A DNA stretch of 64,000 bases, taken from positions 1 through 64,000 of the forward strand of contig CANLVG010000015.1 in assembly GCA_947494565.1 (NCBI GenBank). Direction: 5' to 3'. Each line of letters begins with the position of its first letter. The first letter of the stretch is position 1. This document shows positions 33,726 through 44,013 of the stretch, piece after piece. The translations under genes were made by a program, and so were the position numbers. Source of the DNA: an uncultured Flavobacteriaceae bacterium (GTDB lineage: Bacteria > Bacteroidota > Bacteroidia > Flavobacteriales > Flavobacteriaceae). Under the pieces are notes generated by a model that was given only the letters and a program-made list of their open reading frames with translations, was not told the DNA's origin and ran no database searches.

Positions 33726-36700
33726 ATGGCTGGAAATTGTAATCAGAAAAACCCATTAAAACACAGTGGTACCAATAGAATGGACCGACTGCGGAAATCT
33801 TTGTTTCCTGAAGAGGCTAAGGTCGATGATCGGCAGTTGGAAGATTTAGTGTTATATGCTCGAAAATATGCACAATACATTCAATACTACGGCCCTCAAA
33901 ACTCCTTAGATGGAGATTGGACGGGGTTTTTCTCCAATGACCCAACGGCCATTTTCGCCTCCGTGGTAAAACACCCCTCTAAGATTTATTTTGAGTTTTA
34001 CACTGGTCTCAGTGTATATTTACAAGTTGATCGTTCAAAGAACCCAAGCCTCCTTTCCTCCCATTTTAAGCTATTTTTTCATGTCCCACTATTACTCCTA
34101 AAGGAAATAGGCGGGCATTTTGAGCGCTTGGAAAAATTTCACCCGCTTCGTTTCTTTATGCAACGTCAGTTTAATACCGAATTGCGAAACGCCTTGGAGA
34201 AGCTCATTGCTTATTACAAAGGAGCTATAAATCAGGGGATTTTTACCGCTGGGGCGATTGTACCCTCAGACTATGACGCACCGGGAAGCATTACACTTCC
34301 TGATCTTCTTCTGGAACATATCGAGGACATGGAAGCGGTAAGCGCGCTTGATCTGGCTGCCTCATACCTTGACACCGTGGTCGGTACAGATTGGAATACT
34401 TTTTACACGAGCATTGCCGCCAACGATAATCCCTATCTGGAAGGAGTCGATATCTTCGAGCGAATTTACGATGCACTTAATTACAGTCTGCTAACCCAAC
34501 AAATGTTAAAGTTTTTTGTGGCGACCGAGAACTTGGGAAAGGAGGCCGAACAGTATTTAAAGCAAAGTCTTGAAGAGTACCAAGAACACCGCCCCGACTA
34601 CGCACTATTTCTGGCATTTGCACAATTGTTCCGGAACAATCAGGACCAACTGAACAAGATTACTGAGAGGCATCTCAACTACTACTATAAAGATATTCTA
34701 CAGCTCACACCAAAGGCCGCCGAACCACAGAAGGCCTTCCTCACCTTTGAACTAAGCAAAAATATAGCAGATCATCTACTATCATCAGGTACGCTTTTCA
34801 AAGATGGAAAAGACGATCTGGGCAAGGAAGTGGTCTTTCAGCTAGATCAGGATATCGTCGTGAATAAGGCAAGTATCGGTGCCCTAAAGTCCCTTTTTAT
34901 TCCAGAGAGACAAGCCCAACCAAAGAATTACCTAGAGCCCATGGCCGCATTTAATGTAGCTACTGCTGATGGTTTGGAAGAACCCTTAAAAAAAGAACAA
35001 CATAGCTGGCCCGTATTCGGTCTTATACCCCCGGTTTCTGAAAAAACGATGCCACACGCCCGCTTAGGCTTTGCACTCGCCGATCAAAAACTCTTCTTAA
35101 AAGAAGGGTTTCGTACGGTTTGGATCGTTGCCGATTTAAATACAACACCGGGGTACCAAAACTATCCAAATCTATTAAAAGCCAATTGCACCGGAGAAAA
35201 AGAATGGGTGACCGTGGGCGCGGAAAACAAGTCTACCCTCATATCGTTTACATTCGACAATTATTTTATAGTGATTTTGGCCTTTGAGGCCGAGGCCTTA
35301 CCTATAGTTCCCTATAATGCCGAAGTACATGGTCCTGGGTATGAAACTGAAAATCCGGTTATAGCGTTAAGCTTAAATTTTGATGATGAAGCTTCCCAAC
35401 CGACCAATTTTGAACGCTACACAGACTTAAAAAATCTCAAGTTTACCAAAATGTCCATAGTGGCGACCGCTAACAATGTTCGAGATGTCATCGTTCAAAA
35501 TGATAATGGCATCGTAGATACTACCAAACCGTTCAACCTTTTTGGGGCAAGCCCCACCGTTGGTTCTTCTTTCATTATCGGAAGCAAAGAGATAACCGCC
35601 AAACCTTTACAATACCTGGGTGTACAATGGGAATATCAAGAAACCTATAGCACCGCTGGATTTTTAGAAAATAATGCCCCCAACTCCTTTCAATTAAAAT
35701 TCAACCACCTGAAAAATGGAACCTGGGCAGGCGATGCCGGGTATACCCGGAATCTGTTCGTAGATGGTAATGCTGGCTTTGCCCTAAAATCCAGGATTCT
35801 TTCCATAACCGATTTATCCGATTTGAGCGTTCATGATGATCTCGCGAAGGAAAATGAGCCATTTAGTACTGGTGCGACCAACGGTTATTTCCGTTTTTCC
35901 CTGGGTCGTGACTTTGGCCATGACGAATATACCAACGCCTACACACTGGCCATGATAGCTAAGGCTGGAGGGACCGCCTATGTAAAACCCGCTAATTTCA
36001 ATGATTCCAACGCAATACCCAATGCCCCTTACAATCCGGTTGTCACCGACTTTAAACTAAGTTATATCTCGGCCTACGAGGAAGTACAACAACTATTTCA
36101 CTTACATCCCTTTGGAATTACGGCCGTAGAAGATCAAGCATTGGAGTATGTGTTTCCTTCCTATGAAAATGAAGGAGAGCTCTATATCGGTATCGCGGAT
36201 CTGGCCCCGCCCCAAAAAGCGTCGTTTTTGTTTCAGTTGGCAGAAGGTACTTCCAACCCCTTAAAAAATCCGACCCCTGTAAAATGGTATTTTTTACAAG
36301 AAGATACGTGGATTCAATTTGCCGATCAAGATGTTGATGACAAGACCAATAATCTAAGTGGATCGGGCTTGGTAGGCCTCTCGATTCCGGATACCGCTAC
36401 AAATAAAAACCACCTATTGGATTCGGGCCTGCATTGGATTCGTTTGTCCGTAGCAAAAGATAGCGATGCCCTAAATCAAATCATAGCCATAAAACTACAA
36501 GCAGCCCAGGTCACCTTTTTAGATCAGGACAACGACCCTCAGTTTCCGGCAAAGACCCTCCCACCAGGGGAGATTACCAAACTTAAGAGCAGCGATCCAG
36601 CCGTCAAGAAAATTGATCAGCCCTATAACTCTTTCGGAGGCCGTGCACCGGAGACGAACAACGATTTTTACGTGCGGGCCAGTGAACGGTTACGGCATAA

Positions 36701-37349
36701 AGATAGGGCCGTACAGATATGGGACTATGAACAACTGGTTTTGGAGGCATTCCCTGAAATATACAAGGTGAAATGCATAAACCATACCCAGATATGCAGA
36801 GATACCAACAGTACCATTATCGCTGATAATGAACTAAAACCAGGACATGTACTGGTCGTTACGGTACCCGATCTAAAAAATCTGAAATTAATAGACCCCT
36901 TAAGACCATATACTAAAAAAAGCACCTTGACCAAAATCGATGAATTTTTGCGAAGCCGAATATCGCCTTTTGTAAACTTAGAAGTCCAAAACCCCAAATT
37001 TGAGGAAGTACAGGTCGATTTTCAGATTGCCTTCTTACCCGAAATCGGAGACATACAATTCTACTCGGACCTATTGAAACAAGCTATTATTGAGTTTTTA
37101 TCTCCTTGGGCCTTCGATTCCAGTTCCGAGATTTCCTTTGGAGGGAAAATCCACAAATCATCGATTATCAATTTTGTGGAGGAACAGCTGCATGTCGATT
37201 TTGTCAAGGAATTTAAAATGTACCACAAAAAGGACATCGGCATGAAAGACTCGGATTGGGGAAAGGTAGATTTAGAAGTGATCGAGACCCAAGTTTCACG
37301 CACCATATTCGTTTCGCATGCCACCCATATAATTAGGGAAGTGATTTAA
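33726..37349 (+). CDS. Large eCIS baseplate wedge protein (Pvc11/gp6-like)
   Basis: A 1207-residue protein from ATG 33726; TTG 33720 is open, but the ATG is nearer to the usual start. The N-terminal half is eCIS-specific (HPLRFFMQRQFNTELRNALE). The C-terminal ~250 residues have baseplate J/gp6 features: YNSFGGRAPETNNDFYVRAS, DYEQLVLEAFPEIYKVKCIN and a final beta region. Together with the next protein it forms the baseplate wedges that trigger sheath contraction. Confidence 0.85.
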   Translation: MAGNCNQKNPLKHSGTNRMDRLRKSLFPEEAKVDDRQLEDLVLYARKYAQYIQYYGPQNSLDGDWTGFFSNDPTAIFASVVKHPSKIYFEFYTGLSVYLQVDRSKNPSLLSSHFKLFFHVPLLLLKEIGGHFERLEKFHPLRFFMQRQFNTELRNALEKLIAYYKGAINQGIFTAGAIVPSDYDAPGSITLPDLLLEHIEDMEAVSALDLAASYLDTVVGTDWNTFYTSIAANDNPYLEGVDIFERIYDALNYSLLTQQMLKFFVATENLGKEAEQYLKQSLEEYQEHRPDYALFLAFAQLFRNNQDQLNKITERHLNYYYKDILQLTPKAAEPQKAFLTFELSKNIADHLLSSGTLFKDGKDDLGKEVVFQLDQDIVVNKASIGALKSLFIPERQAQPKNYLEPMAAFNVATADGLEEPLKKEQHSWPVFGLIPPVSEKTMPHARLGFALADQKLFLKEGFRTVWIVADLNTTPGYQNYPNLLKANCTGEKEWVTVGAENKSTLISFTFDNYFIVILAFEAEALPIVPYNAEVHGPGYETENPVIALSLNFDDEASQPTNFERYTDLKNLKFTKMSIVATANNVRDVIVQNDNGIVDTTKPFNLFGASPTVGSSFIIGSKEITAKPLQYLGVQWEYQETYSTAGFLENNAPNSFQLKFNHLKNGTWAGDAGYTRNLFVDGNAGFALKSRILSITDLSDLSVHDDLAKENEPFSTGATNGYFRFSLGRDFGHDEYTNAYTLAMIAKAGGTAYVKPANFNDSNAIPNAPYNPVVTDFKLSYISAYEEVQQLFHLHPFGITAVEDQALEYVFPSYENEGELYIGIADLAPPQKASFLFQLAEGTSNPLKNPTPVKWYFLQEDTWIQFADQDVDDKTNNLSGSGLVGLSIPDTATNKNHLLDSGLHWIRLSVAKDSDALNQIIAIKLQAAQVTFLDQDNDPQFPAKTLPPGEITKLKSSDPAVKKIDQPYNSFGGRAPETNNDFYVRASERLRHKDRAVQIWDYEQLVLEAFPEIYKVKCINHTQICRDTNSTIIADNELKPGHVLVVTVPDLKNLKLIDPLRPYTKKSTLTKIDEFLRSRISPFVNLEVQNPKFEEVQVDFQIAFLPEIGDIQFYSDLLKQAIIEFLSPWAFDSSSEISFGGKIHKSSIINFVEEQLHVDFVKEFKMYHKKDIGMKDSDWGKVDLEVIETQVSRTIFVSHATHIIREVI

Positions 37350-37358
37350 ATAGATAGT

Positions 37359-40300
37359 ATGATAACACCTGTAACCATAGATAAGAACAAAACCTTACTC
37401 CCAGATCAGGATTATGAATTTCTGAGAGGACAGGGTATTGAATTCATTCAAAATTTATCGGGTAAGATATGGACAGATCATAACACCCATGACCCTGGCA
37501 TCACTATTTTAGAATTGTTGTGCTATGCCCTTACCGACCTGGGCTACAGAACCTCCTTTGAGATGAAGGATCTACTAACAAAACCAGGAGGAGGGTTTGA
37601 TCTCCCCGAAATTAGCGGTTTTTTCCCCGCTCATGAGATATTGACCACGAACCCCCTGACCATTACCGATTATAGAAAACTGTTGGTAAAGCTAGAAGGG
37701 GTAAAGAACGCGTGGTTAAACCCGATGACCGACTCCAATGCCCCAGACTACCGGCAATCCGAAGTCCCTATCTATGCCAATTGCCATGAAGACCGATTGG
37801 ATTACGATGTGCTGAACACCCTTGGAAACCCCAACCACCCCATTCAACTTACTGGCCTTTACAAAGTACTATTGGAGCTGGAGATAGATGAACAGTTTGG
37901 TTCTTTGAACGATTACGACCTTATGTATATCGTAAAAAGAGGTCCATTAAAAGGATTGCGGTTAAGTCTTGGAATCAGGGATGAAAGCTTTGTAAAAAAA
38001 GAAATGGATCTTAGTGAGACCTTTGTTTCATTAACGGTTACCAATTCACCAGTAGAAACATTACAAGGCATCTGGACATCAGAAATTTCGGTGTCCTTGA
38101 GCAATGGAGGCACCGAAACCTTTCAAGAGGTGGTAATCCGTATTATATCGGATAAACCCGATTCCGATCTTCCTCCGTTGGTTGTTACCGCCTTGGACTT
38201 GCAGAATCTATTGGAAGAAAATGTAACGGATAGTTTGTTCCCGCTTTTCTGGAGTAAGCAACGGACTATAGACCAAATCATTGGAAAGGTGTGTTGTGTT
38301 CTCGACGCCCACCGCAATTTATGCGAGGATTTCCTAAGTATCGATGTTGCAAAGGCCTGCAGAATTGCATTATGTGCCGATATTGAATTAAAACCCGACG
38401 CCGATATTGAACTTACCCAGGCAAAGACGTACCACGCAATAGAGCAGTACTTTAATCCGCAATTAAAATACTATACCCTCACCGAACTTCTCGACGAGGG
38501 ACTACGAACCGATGAGATCTTTAATGGTCCCTACATTGATTATAAGATAGAATGTAACGGAGAAAGCGTATTCGCCAAACCAGGGTTCAATAAAACAAAT
38601 GAGATTGAAGCCACCCAATTGCGCAGATTTATCTATACCTCCGATATTATTAATATTCTGATGGATTTTGAAGAAGTAATCGCCGTAAAAAACGTGATGC
38701 TTCGAAAATATGACGCCAATGGACAAGCAGTGGGGGAAAGCGAAAAATGGTGCTTGGAGATTCCCCCAGATCACCAACCTGTTTTTTATATCGAAAAAAC
38801 CAAGGTGCTCTATTACAAAAACAATATTCCTTATACGGCAAAGGCTATCGAATTTGAAAATACACTCATGCAACTTCGTGAACTGGCCAAAAAGGCTGCC
38901 TATGTGGCTCCTGGCCAGACATTACCCATTACACAGGGCGTCTATCGTGAAACGGATACCTATTTTACGGTTCAGAACGATTTTCCCATGAATTATGGGA
39001 TAGGGGAAGAAAAATTACCTTCCAATACAAATGCCGAACGAAGGGCAAAGGCAAAACAGCTCAAAGGATATCTAACCTTCTATGATCAACTGCTGGCCGA
39101 TTACCTCTCGCAACTGACCAACGTACGAAATCTGTTTTCACTTGATCCCACAATAAAACAGACTTATTTTTCGCAGTACTTGGACAACAGCATTATGACC
39201 GGAGTAGATACCGAATTTGAAACGGAAATGTATTTGGAATCAGGAGGGGCCATACTGTTGGCCGATGATGAAAGGCGTACGAAGCTTATTGAAAGTAAGG
39301 AGCACTATTACGAACGAAAAAACAAGATTCTAGATCATCTATTAGCACGTTTTGCAGAGCAGTTCACGGATTACGTGCTCATGAGTTACTCCTTGGAAGG
39401 GGATAAGCTCAAAATAGGGGATGATCTGATCGCTGACAAGATCAACTTTTTACAAGTCTATCCTGAATTGAGCAGGCAAAGGGGAAAGGCCTTCAATTAT
39501 AGGCCGGAAGATCCCACTCAAATCTGGGATACTTCGAATGTGTCCGGACTTGAAAAGCGATTGAGCAGGCTATTGGGCATTGAAAATTTTGACCGCCGTA
39601 ATCTACATTGCGCCCAAATTACCGAATCTATGGCAAGAACCCGCAGTGTTACTGGCAATTTTCAGGCAGTCTTTAGGAGTCTTGGAAATACCCTAGTGTT
39701 CCGATCGCAAGAAACCTTTGCCAATAGAGACGATGCCCAAGAAGCAAGTTTAAGTGCCTTTACGACCGTACGTCAGGCATCCGCCTATGCGGTGATCGAT
39801 CTAGGTTCAGGAAATTTTGGGTTTACCATTACCGGCGGCGGTGTTACCCTTACCCATGACGGTGTTTTCTCAAGCACTTCCGACACTTATAGTGCAATTC
39901 ACCTGATTATTGCCACCTATGACCAATGGCTTAACTCTGATACTATTTGTACGGACGAAGGCTTTCACCTAATCGAGCACATACTTCTGCGACCCTTTAG
40001 CGACACCGATGCCTTAATGGGGGTTTGCCTTCCCAAAGACTGTGCCTTCTGCGGAGAAGAAGATCCTTATTCCTTTAAGGCATCCTTGATACTACCCTAC
40101 TGGCCAGGAAGGTTCAACGATATAAATTTTAGGCAGTTCTTTGAGCAAACGGCCAGAAAAGAAGCACCAGCACACATACATCTTAAGATTTGTTGGGTAA
40201 GTAACGATCAGATGATGCAACTGGATGAAAGATACAGAGCATGGCTGGAAGCTAAATCTACCAAAGATTATGACCCAACGGAACTGAGCAGTACGCTCGG

Positions 40301-40424
40301 AGAATTAATCGACATTTTACAACAATTAAAAACAATAAATCCGAAGGCCACGCTACACGACTGTGAGGAAGATGGGGATGAGAACCCCGTACGGCTCGGA
40401 TTTACCAATTTAGGAATATTTTAA
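37359..40424 (+). CDS. Large eCIS baseplate protein (Pvc12-like)
   Basis: A 1021-residue protein. GKIWTDHNTHDPGITILELL near residues 35-54 with LCYALTDLGYRTSF following is the signature of the Bacteroidota Pvc12-type baseplate protein. The C-terminal part contains a Cys-rich stretch (LPKDCAFCGEED) and APAHIHLKICWVSNDQMMQL. It pairs with Pvc11 in the wedge. Ten bp separate it from the preceding gene. Confidence 0.85.
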   Translation: MITPVTIDKNKTLLPDQDYEFLRGQGIEFIQNLSGKIWTDHNTHDPGITILELLCYALTDLGYRTSFEMKDLLTKPGGGFDLPEISGFFPAHEILTTNPLTITDYRKLLVKLEGVKNAWLNPMTDSNAPDYRQSEVPIYANCHEDRLDYDVLNTLGNPNHPIQLTGLYKVLLELEIDEQFGSLNDYDLMYIVKRGPLKGLRLSLGIRDESFVKKEMDLSETFVSLTVTNSPVETLQGIWTSEISVSLSNGGTETFQEVVIRIISDKPDSDLPPLVVTALDLQNLLEENVTDSLFPLFWSKQRTIDQIIGKVCCVLDAHRNLCEDFLSIDVAKACRIALCADIELKPDADIELTQAKTYHAIEQYFNPQLKYYTLTELLDEGLRTDEIFNGPYIDYKIECNGESVFAKPGFNKTNEIEATQLRRFIYTSDIINILMDFEEVIAVKNVMLRKYDANGQAVGESEKWCLEIPPDHQPVFYIEKTKVLYYKNNIPYTAKAIEFENTLMQLRELAKKAAYVAPGQTLPITQGVYRETDTYFTVQNDFPMNYGIGEEKLPSNTNAERRAKAKQLKGYLTFYDQLLADYLSQLTNVRNLFSLDPTIKQTYFSQYLDNSIMTGVDTEFETEMYLESGGAILLADDERRTKLIESKEHYYERKNKILDHLLARFAEQFTDYVLMSYSLEGDKLKIGDDLIADKINFLQVYPELSRQRGKAFNYRPEDPTQIWDTSNVSGLEKRLSRLLGIENFDRRNLHCAQITESMARTRSVTGNFQAVFRSLGNTLVFRSQETFANRDDAQEASLSAFTTVRQASAYAVIDLGSGNFGFTITGGGVTLTHDGVFSSTSDTYSAIHLIIATYDQWLNSDTICTDEGFHLIEHILLRPFSDTDALMGVCLPKDCAFCGEEDPYSFKASLILPYWPGRFNDINFRQFFEQTARKEAPAHIHLKICWVSNDQMMQLDERYRAWLEAKSTKDYDPTELSSTLGELIDILQQLKTINPKATLHDCEEDGDENPVRLGFTNLGIF

Positions 40425-40434
40425 TACCAACGCT

Positions 40435-43400
40435 ATGAGCATATTTACAGAATATCCCGTGTTTGAACCGAATCAGGTTCTCAGTTATACCCATTTGAAC
40501 GGCTTGGTCGACTATCTTGAAGAGCAAGATCGTCTTACCCGCAGAAAGCTTATTGGCATCGGTATTGCCTGTGGCATGCAAGTGCATTGGAAAATGGGCC
40601 CTGATATGCTGCACATTAGTAAAGGTGTTGCAGTTACCTCCCATGGCTATATTATCTGTCTAGAACAAAGGTTCTATGATCGTTACCAAACCTATACCCT
40701 TCCCGAACAAGCTATGGAGCGAAATGGCGCGAACGACGTTGCCCAACCTCCGTACCAATTTTTTCAAGATGTCAGCGGAAACGAAATTGAAATGTGGGAA
40801 CTTTTGCCCACTGATTTCGTACCGGAAGAAGGGGAAGAAACTCCGGAGACCCTTGAACAACCCTTCTTGGACGATAAGGTAGTGTTAGTATACCTTGAAT
40901 GTGAGCGCGAATCGCTGAGAAATTGCGATATCAATGATTGCTCGGATAAAGGGGCCAAAATGACTTTTGATGTGCGGGTATTGGCAATCAACGAAAATGA
41001 TGCCCTAGCCATGCTTCAGACCGAGGAACAAATAGCGGAACTCCCAGTGCATCAGCATGATCATCCGAAATACAATCTAAAATATCTTACCATTGAAAAA
41101 ATAAACCCTTCCAGATTCAATCTAAAGAATTTTCAAGAAATATACCTAAGAATCAATGACATACGCAGCAAGCTGAATGCTACACTGCCGGCCGCTTTAA
41201 CCGATTCTTTTGGCGCCTATGAACACTTGCTTAGGGAAGTTTATCCCAAAGCCGATTTTCCCGCTGGCCCTTTTCAGGATATAAACGCACATTTCTTGAA
41301 TGTAAGTGTCGATTTTTTGCAAAACTTATTCTCATTACAATATGTATATGATCTGTTATATGATATGGTACAGGGATATAATGAGTTTATTAGATTGGCA
41401 AATCAATATACCGCAGAATGCTGTCCCCATCCCGGACGCTTTCCCAAACACGTATTATTGGGCAAGGCATTGTCCGATAGTACCGCTTTTTTACCGAATC
41501 CGACCACATCTCCTGGAGCTTTTAACCCCTTGTCCGCGCAAACCGGCTTGGCTCCCGGAACCACGCCACTGGCCTATCGGCATTACTTTATCCCCGCAAT
41601 GCAATCTTGTAAACAAGATGTACTGCTTCAACGGGTACGATCGGTACACTATCGCTTATATCTTAGTGCCTATCGCTATGATACTGAGATAATGCGTGAA
41701 GGTGATATTCGGATTACTCCGAGCAAAGATGGGGAGTACACCCTGTCGGATAAAGCCGTTCCATTTTACTACAATTACAATAGTGGGGATGATTTTCACG
41801 CCAATTGGTCCTATGATAAAACAGTATCGAACCGTTTAGATCGGGTTTTTTCCTATCGGTTCATGGATAGCAACAACCATCCATTAATGAGTAAAATGGA
41901 GGCTCATAATTTTTACCGGATCGAAGGGCATATAGGAAAAGGACTGGCCACCGTACTAAAAAATCTCAGCGCACAGAAAAGAAGTTTGGGACTTTCTTTT
42001 GCCCTTGAACCTATTTTCATAGGAGTAACAGGAAATGACAAGCTTGATGACAAGGCCATGAGAGATTTAACCGCCGCTGGGCAGAAGCTATTTATGTGTA
42101 AGATGCGCGATTTAGACGTTATCTTCTTAATCCTGATCGCCATCCTGTTTTATTTGCTTTTTATACTGTTGGCCCTATTGGCGAGAGTTGGACGTCAATC
42201 ATTTGGACTTATGACGACTACTTTAAGTAGCACAGCTACTTCCGACGTTCCGCCCAACTTTGCAGGCAGAATTTCCGGCGATTTCATCAGTAAAAAAATC
42301 GCCAGACAAGAAAGTGATGAAGTACTGAACAAAATTCGTAAGGAAAAGGGGTATGTGAAGGGAACGGTAGTCCGGGAACTGAACAAAACCAGTGAGGAAG
42401 AGAATCTTAGTTCACTCTATCTTGAAATCAACGATGAGCAGGCCAATTTAAGCTTGCGCGACCGTACCCAGACCGTTCTACAAAGAAAGTTAAAAGATAC
42501 GGCAAAAGCGAAGGAGATTACAAACGAACTCTACACTACCATGGCTTTGGTAGACAGTAGCGAAGAGGTAATGAAGAGCCTAAGTGCCGAATCCATTTCC
42601 AAATTCGACTTTGACCTCTTTTCCAGTCGGTACGAAACTTTTGTGGCGTCTTATGAAAATTTCACTGTCGAGGAGCCATCCGAACGGCTCAAAAAAAACG
42701 CCCAATATATCGAGGCCCGTAACTATGCCAGTAAGAATATGGCGACTTTGGCCACGACCGAAACCCAGAGCCTTTTCAGTAATATAAGCAGTGAATTTTC
42801 ACAGCGATTTCTTAATATTCTTGCAGAACTCACATTGCCAGGTTACTCCAAAAAGTACCCCGGAATGGAGCATAAGGCGGGTGTCCCAAAAGGTGGCACC
42901 TTGATTTTACTTTATGCTCATAAAGACTTTATTCAAAAAGAGTTTATCAACATATTCGATGATCTTAAAGGAAGGTTTACTCAACCCAATACAAATGGAT
43001 TTACCACGGGCTTTAATGGGTCGTTTGCGACAGGTGTCGGATTCAACAACAATGCCACTTTTGAAGGCAGTGATATTCTCGTAAACCGAGAAGCAAGTGA
43101 CGATCCGTTGGATAATTTCGTTGTTTTAGGAGACTTTTGCCTACCTGACCGATGCTGTGACAGCAACTGTGACGATCTCTATGACGAGGAGATAGAAGTG
43201 CAGCAGGGAACGGTAACCGGGCGTGTTATCAATGCACGAACCGGAGGCATCATCCCACAGGCGCAAGTAACCGCCTCACACACAAGCACCTCAGAAACAA
43301 CAAAGGCCCCGGTGAAAAGTAAGGGCCAATATGAATTAAAGCTTTTGCCTGGTGGATACAACATCAGCGCATCCGCAAAAGGATTTACCACGATTTCCAA

Positions 43401-44013
43401 GACCAAGGCGGTCAATGCCGGTCAAAATGTTGACCTTTCTTTTGAGTTGATACCTGAAGGCGGGCGTGTAGTATTGATAGAGGAAATTAGGAATGGGTCA
43501 GCTGGGTACGACACCGAAACGCCTTTGGGGAAAGAAGCCCTTCGATATTATGGTAGTAGGTATACGTATTACGATGCATATGCCCTAAAAATGGAAGCGG
43601 ATGCCGCCTCCGATTCGGAAAAAGAAGCTGCTGCGAATGTAAAATTGGCGATCAACACCATTACGAGCCCTGCAACAAACCTCACAAAACTTAACAACGA
43701 AATCAAGCGCGCCAATACCATTATGGTACAACTACTTGGAAAGGCCGAAAATGAAAAGTCAAAGGCCGTGATCATCGAATCTATTCGAACTGTCAATAGC
43801 GCTTATCTCGATAAACTGTCATTAGTTTCCAAAGACAAACTTACCGTCGGGACCAAAAAAACACTAGCGGAGGTGGCAAAAACCACCAAAAAGGCGGGGG
43901 TTGACGTGACCAAAACAGTAAAAGAATGGACAACAGGATACAACCTATCGGAACGGCCTGGGATCGTAAAAGAATTGGCGGGTTCAAAAACAAATAGACG
44001 ATCAACTAAATGA
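40435..44013 (+). CDS. Large eCIS protein with transmembrane segment and CarboxypepD_reg-like domain
   Basis: A 1192-residue protein. Residues 1-130 (VLSYTHLNGLVDYLEEQDRL, IGIACGMQVHWK) form a domain found in Bacteroidota eCIS/phage-tail loci. A strongly hydrophobic stretch lies near 560-582 (VIFLILIAILFYLLFILLAL). A Cys cluster (CLPDRCCDSNCDD, about 902-915) precedes a carboxypeptidase-regulatory-like beta domain (GTVTGRVINARTGGIIPQAQ, about 924-1010), and the tail is helical. It occupies the place of the Pvc13 fibre, but a membrane helix is unusual for a free particle. It may anchor the particle or bind targets. It overlaps the tape-measure gene by 4 bp. Confidence 0.65.
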   Translation: MSIFTEYPVFEPNQVLSYTHLNGLVDYLEEQDRLTRRKLIGIGIACGMQVHWKMGPDMLHISKGVAVTSHGYIICLEQRFYDRYQTYTLPEQAMERNGANDVAQPPYQFFQDVSGNEIEMWELLPTDFVPEEGEETPETLEQPFLDDKVVLVYLECERESLRNCDINDCSDKGAKMTFDVRVLAINENDALAMLQTEEQIAELPVHQHDHPKYNLKYLTIEKINPSRFNLKNFQEIYLRINDIRSKLNATLPAALTDSFGAYEHLLREVYPKADFPAGPFQDINAHFLNVSVDFLQNLFSLQYVYDLLYDMVQGYNEFIRLANQYTAECCPHPGRFPKHVLLGKALSDSTAFLPNPTTSPGAFNPLSAQTGLAPGTTPLAYRHYFIPAMQSCKQDVLLQRVRSVHYRLYLSAYRYDTEIMREGDIRITPSKDGEYTLSDKAVPFYYNYNSGDDFHANWSYDKTVSNRLDRVFSYRFMDSNNHPLMSKMEAHNFYRIEGHIGKGLATVLKNLSAQKRSLGLSFALEPIFIGVTGNDKLDDKAMRDLTAAGQKLFMCKMRDLDVIFLILIAILFYLLFILLALLARVGRQSFGLMTTTLSSTATSDVPPNFAGRISGDFISKKIARQESDEVLNKIRKEKGYVKGTVVRELNKTSEEENLSSLYLEINDEQANLSLRDRTQTVLQRKLKDTAKAKEITNELYTTMALVDSSEEVMKSLSAESISKFDFDLFSSRYETFVASYENFTVEEPSERLKKNAQYIEARNYASKNMATLATTETQSLFSNISSEFSQRFLNILAELTLPGYSKKYPGMEHKAGVPKGGTLILLYAHKDFIQKEFINIFDDLKGRFTQPNTNGFTTGFNGSFATGVGFNNNATFEGSDILVNREASDDPLDNFVVLGDFCLPDRCCDSNCDDLYDEEIEVQQGTVTGRVINARTGGIIPQAQVTASHTSTSETTKAPVKSKGQYELKLLPGGYNISASAKGFTTISKTKAVNAGQNVDLSFELIPEGGRVVLIEEIRNGSAGYDTETPLGKEALRYYGSRYTYYDAYALKMEADAASDSEKEAAANVKLAINTITSPATNLTKLNNEIKRANTIMVQLLGKAENEKSKAVIIESIRTVNSAYLDKLSLVSKDKLTVGTKKTLAEVAKTTKKAGVDVTKTVKEWTTGYNLSERPGIVKELAGSKTNRRSTK

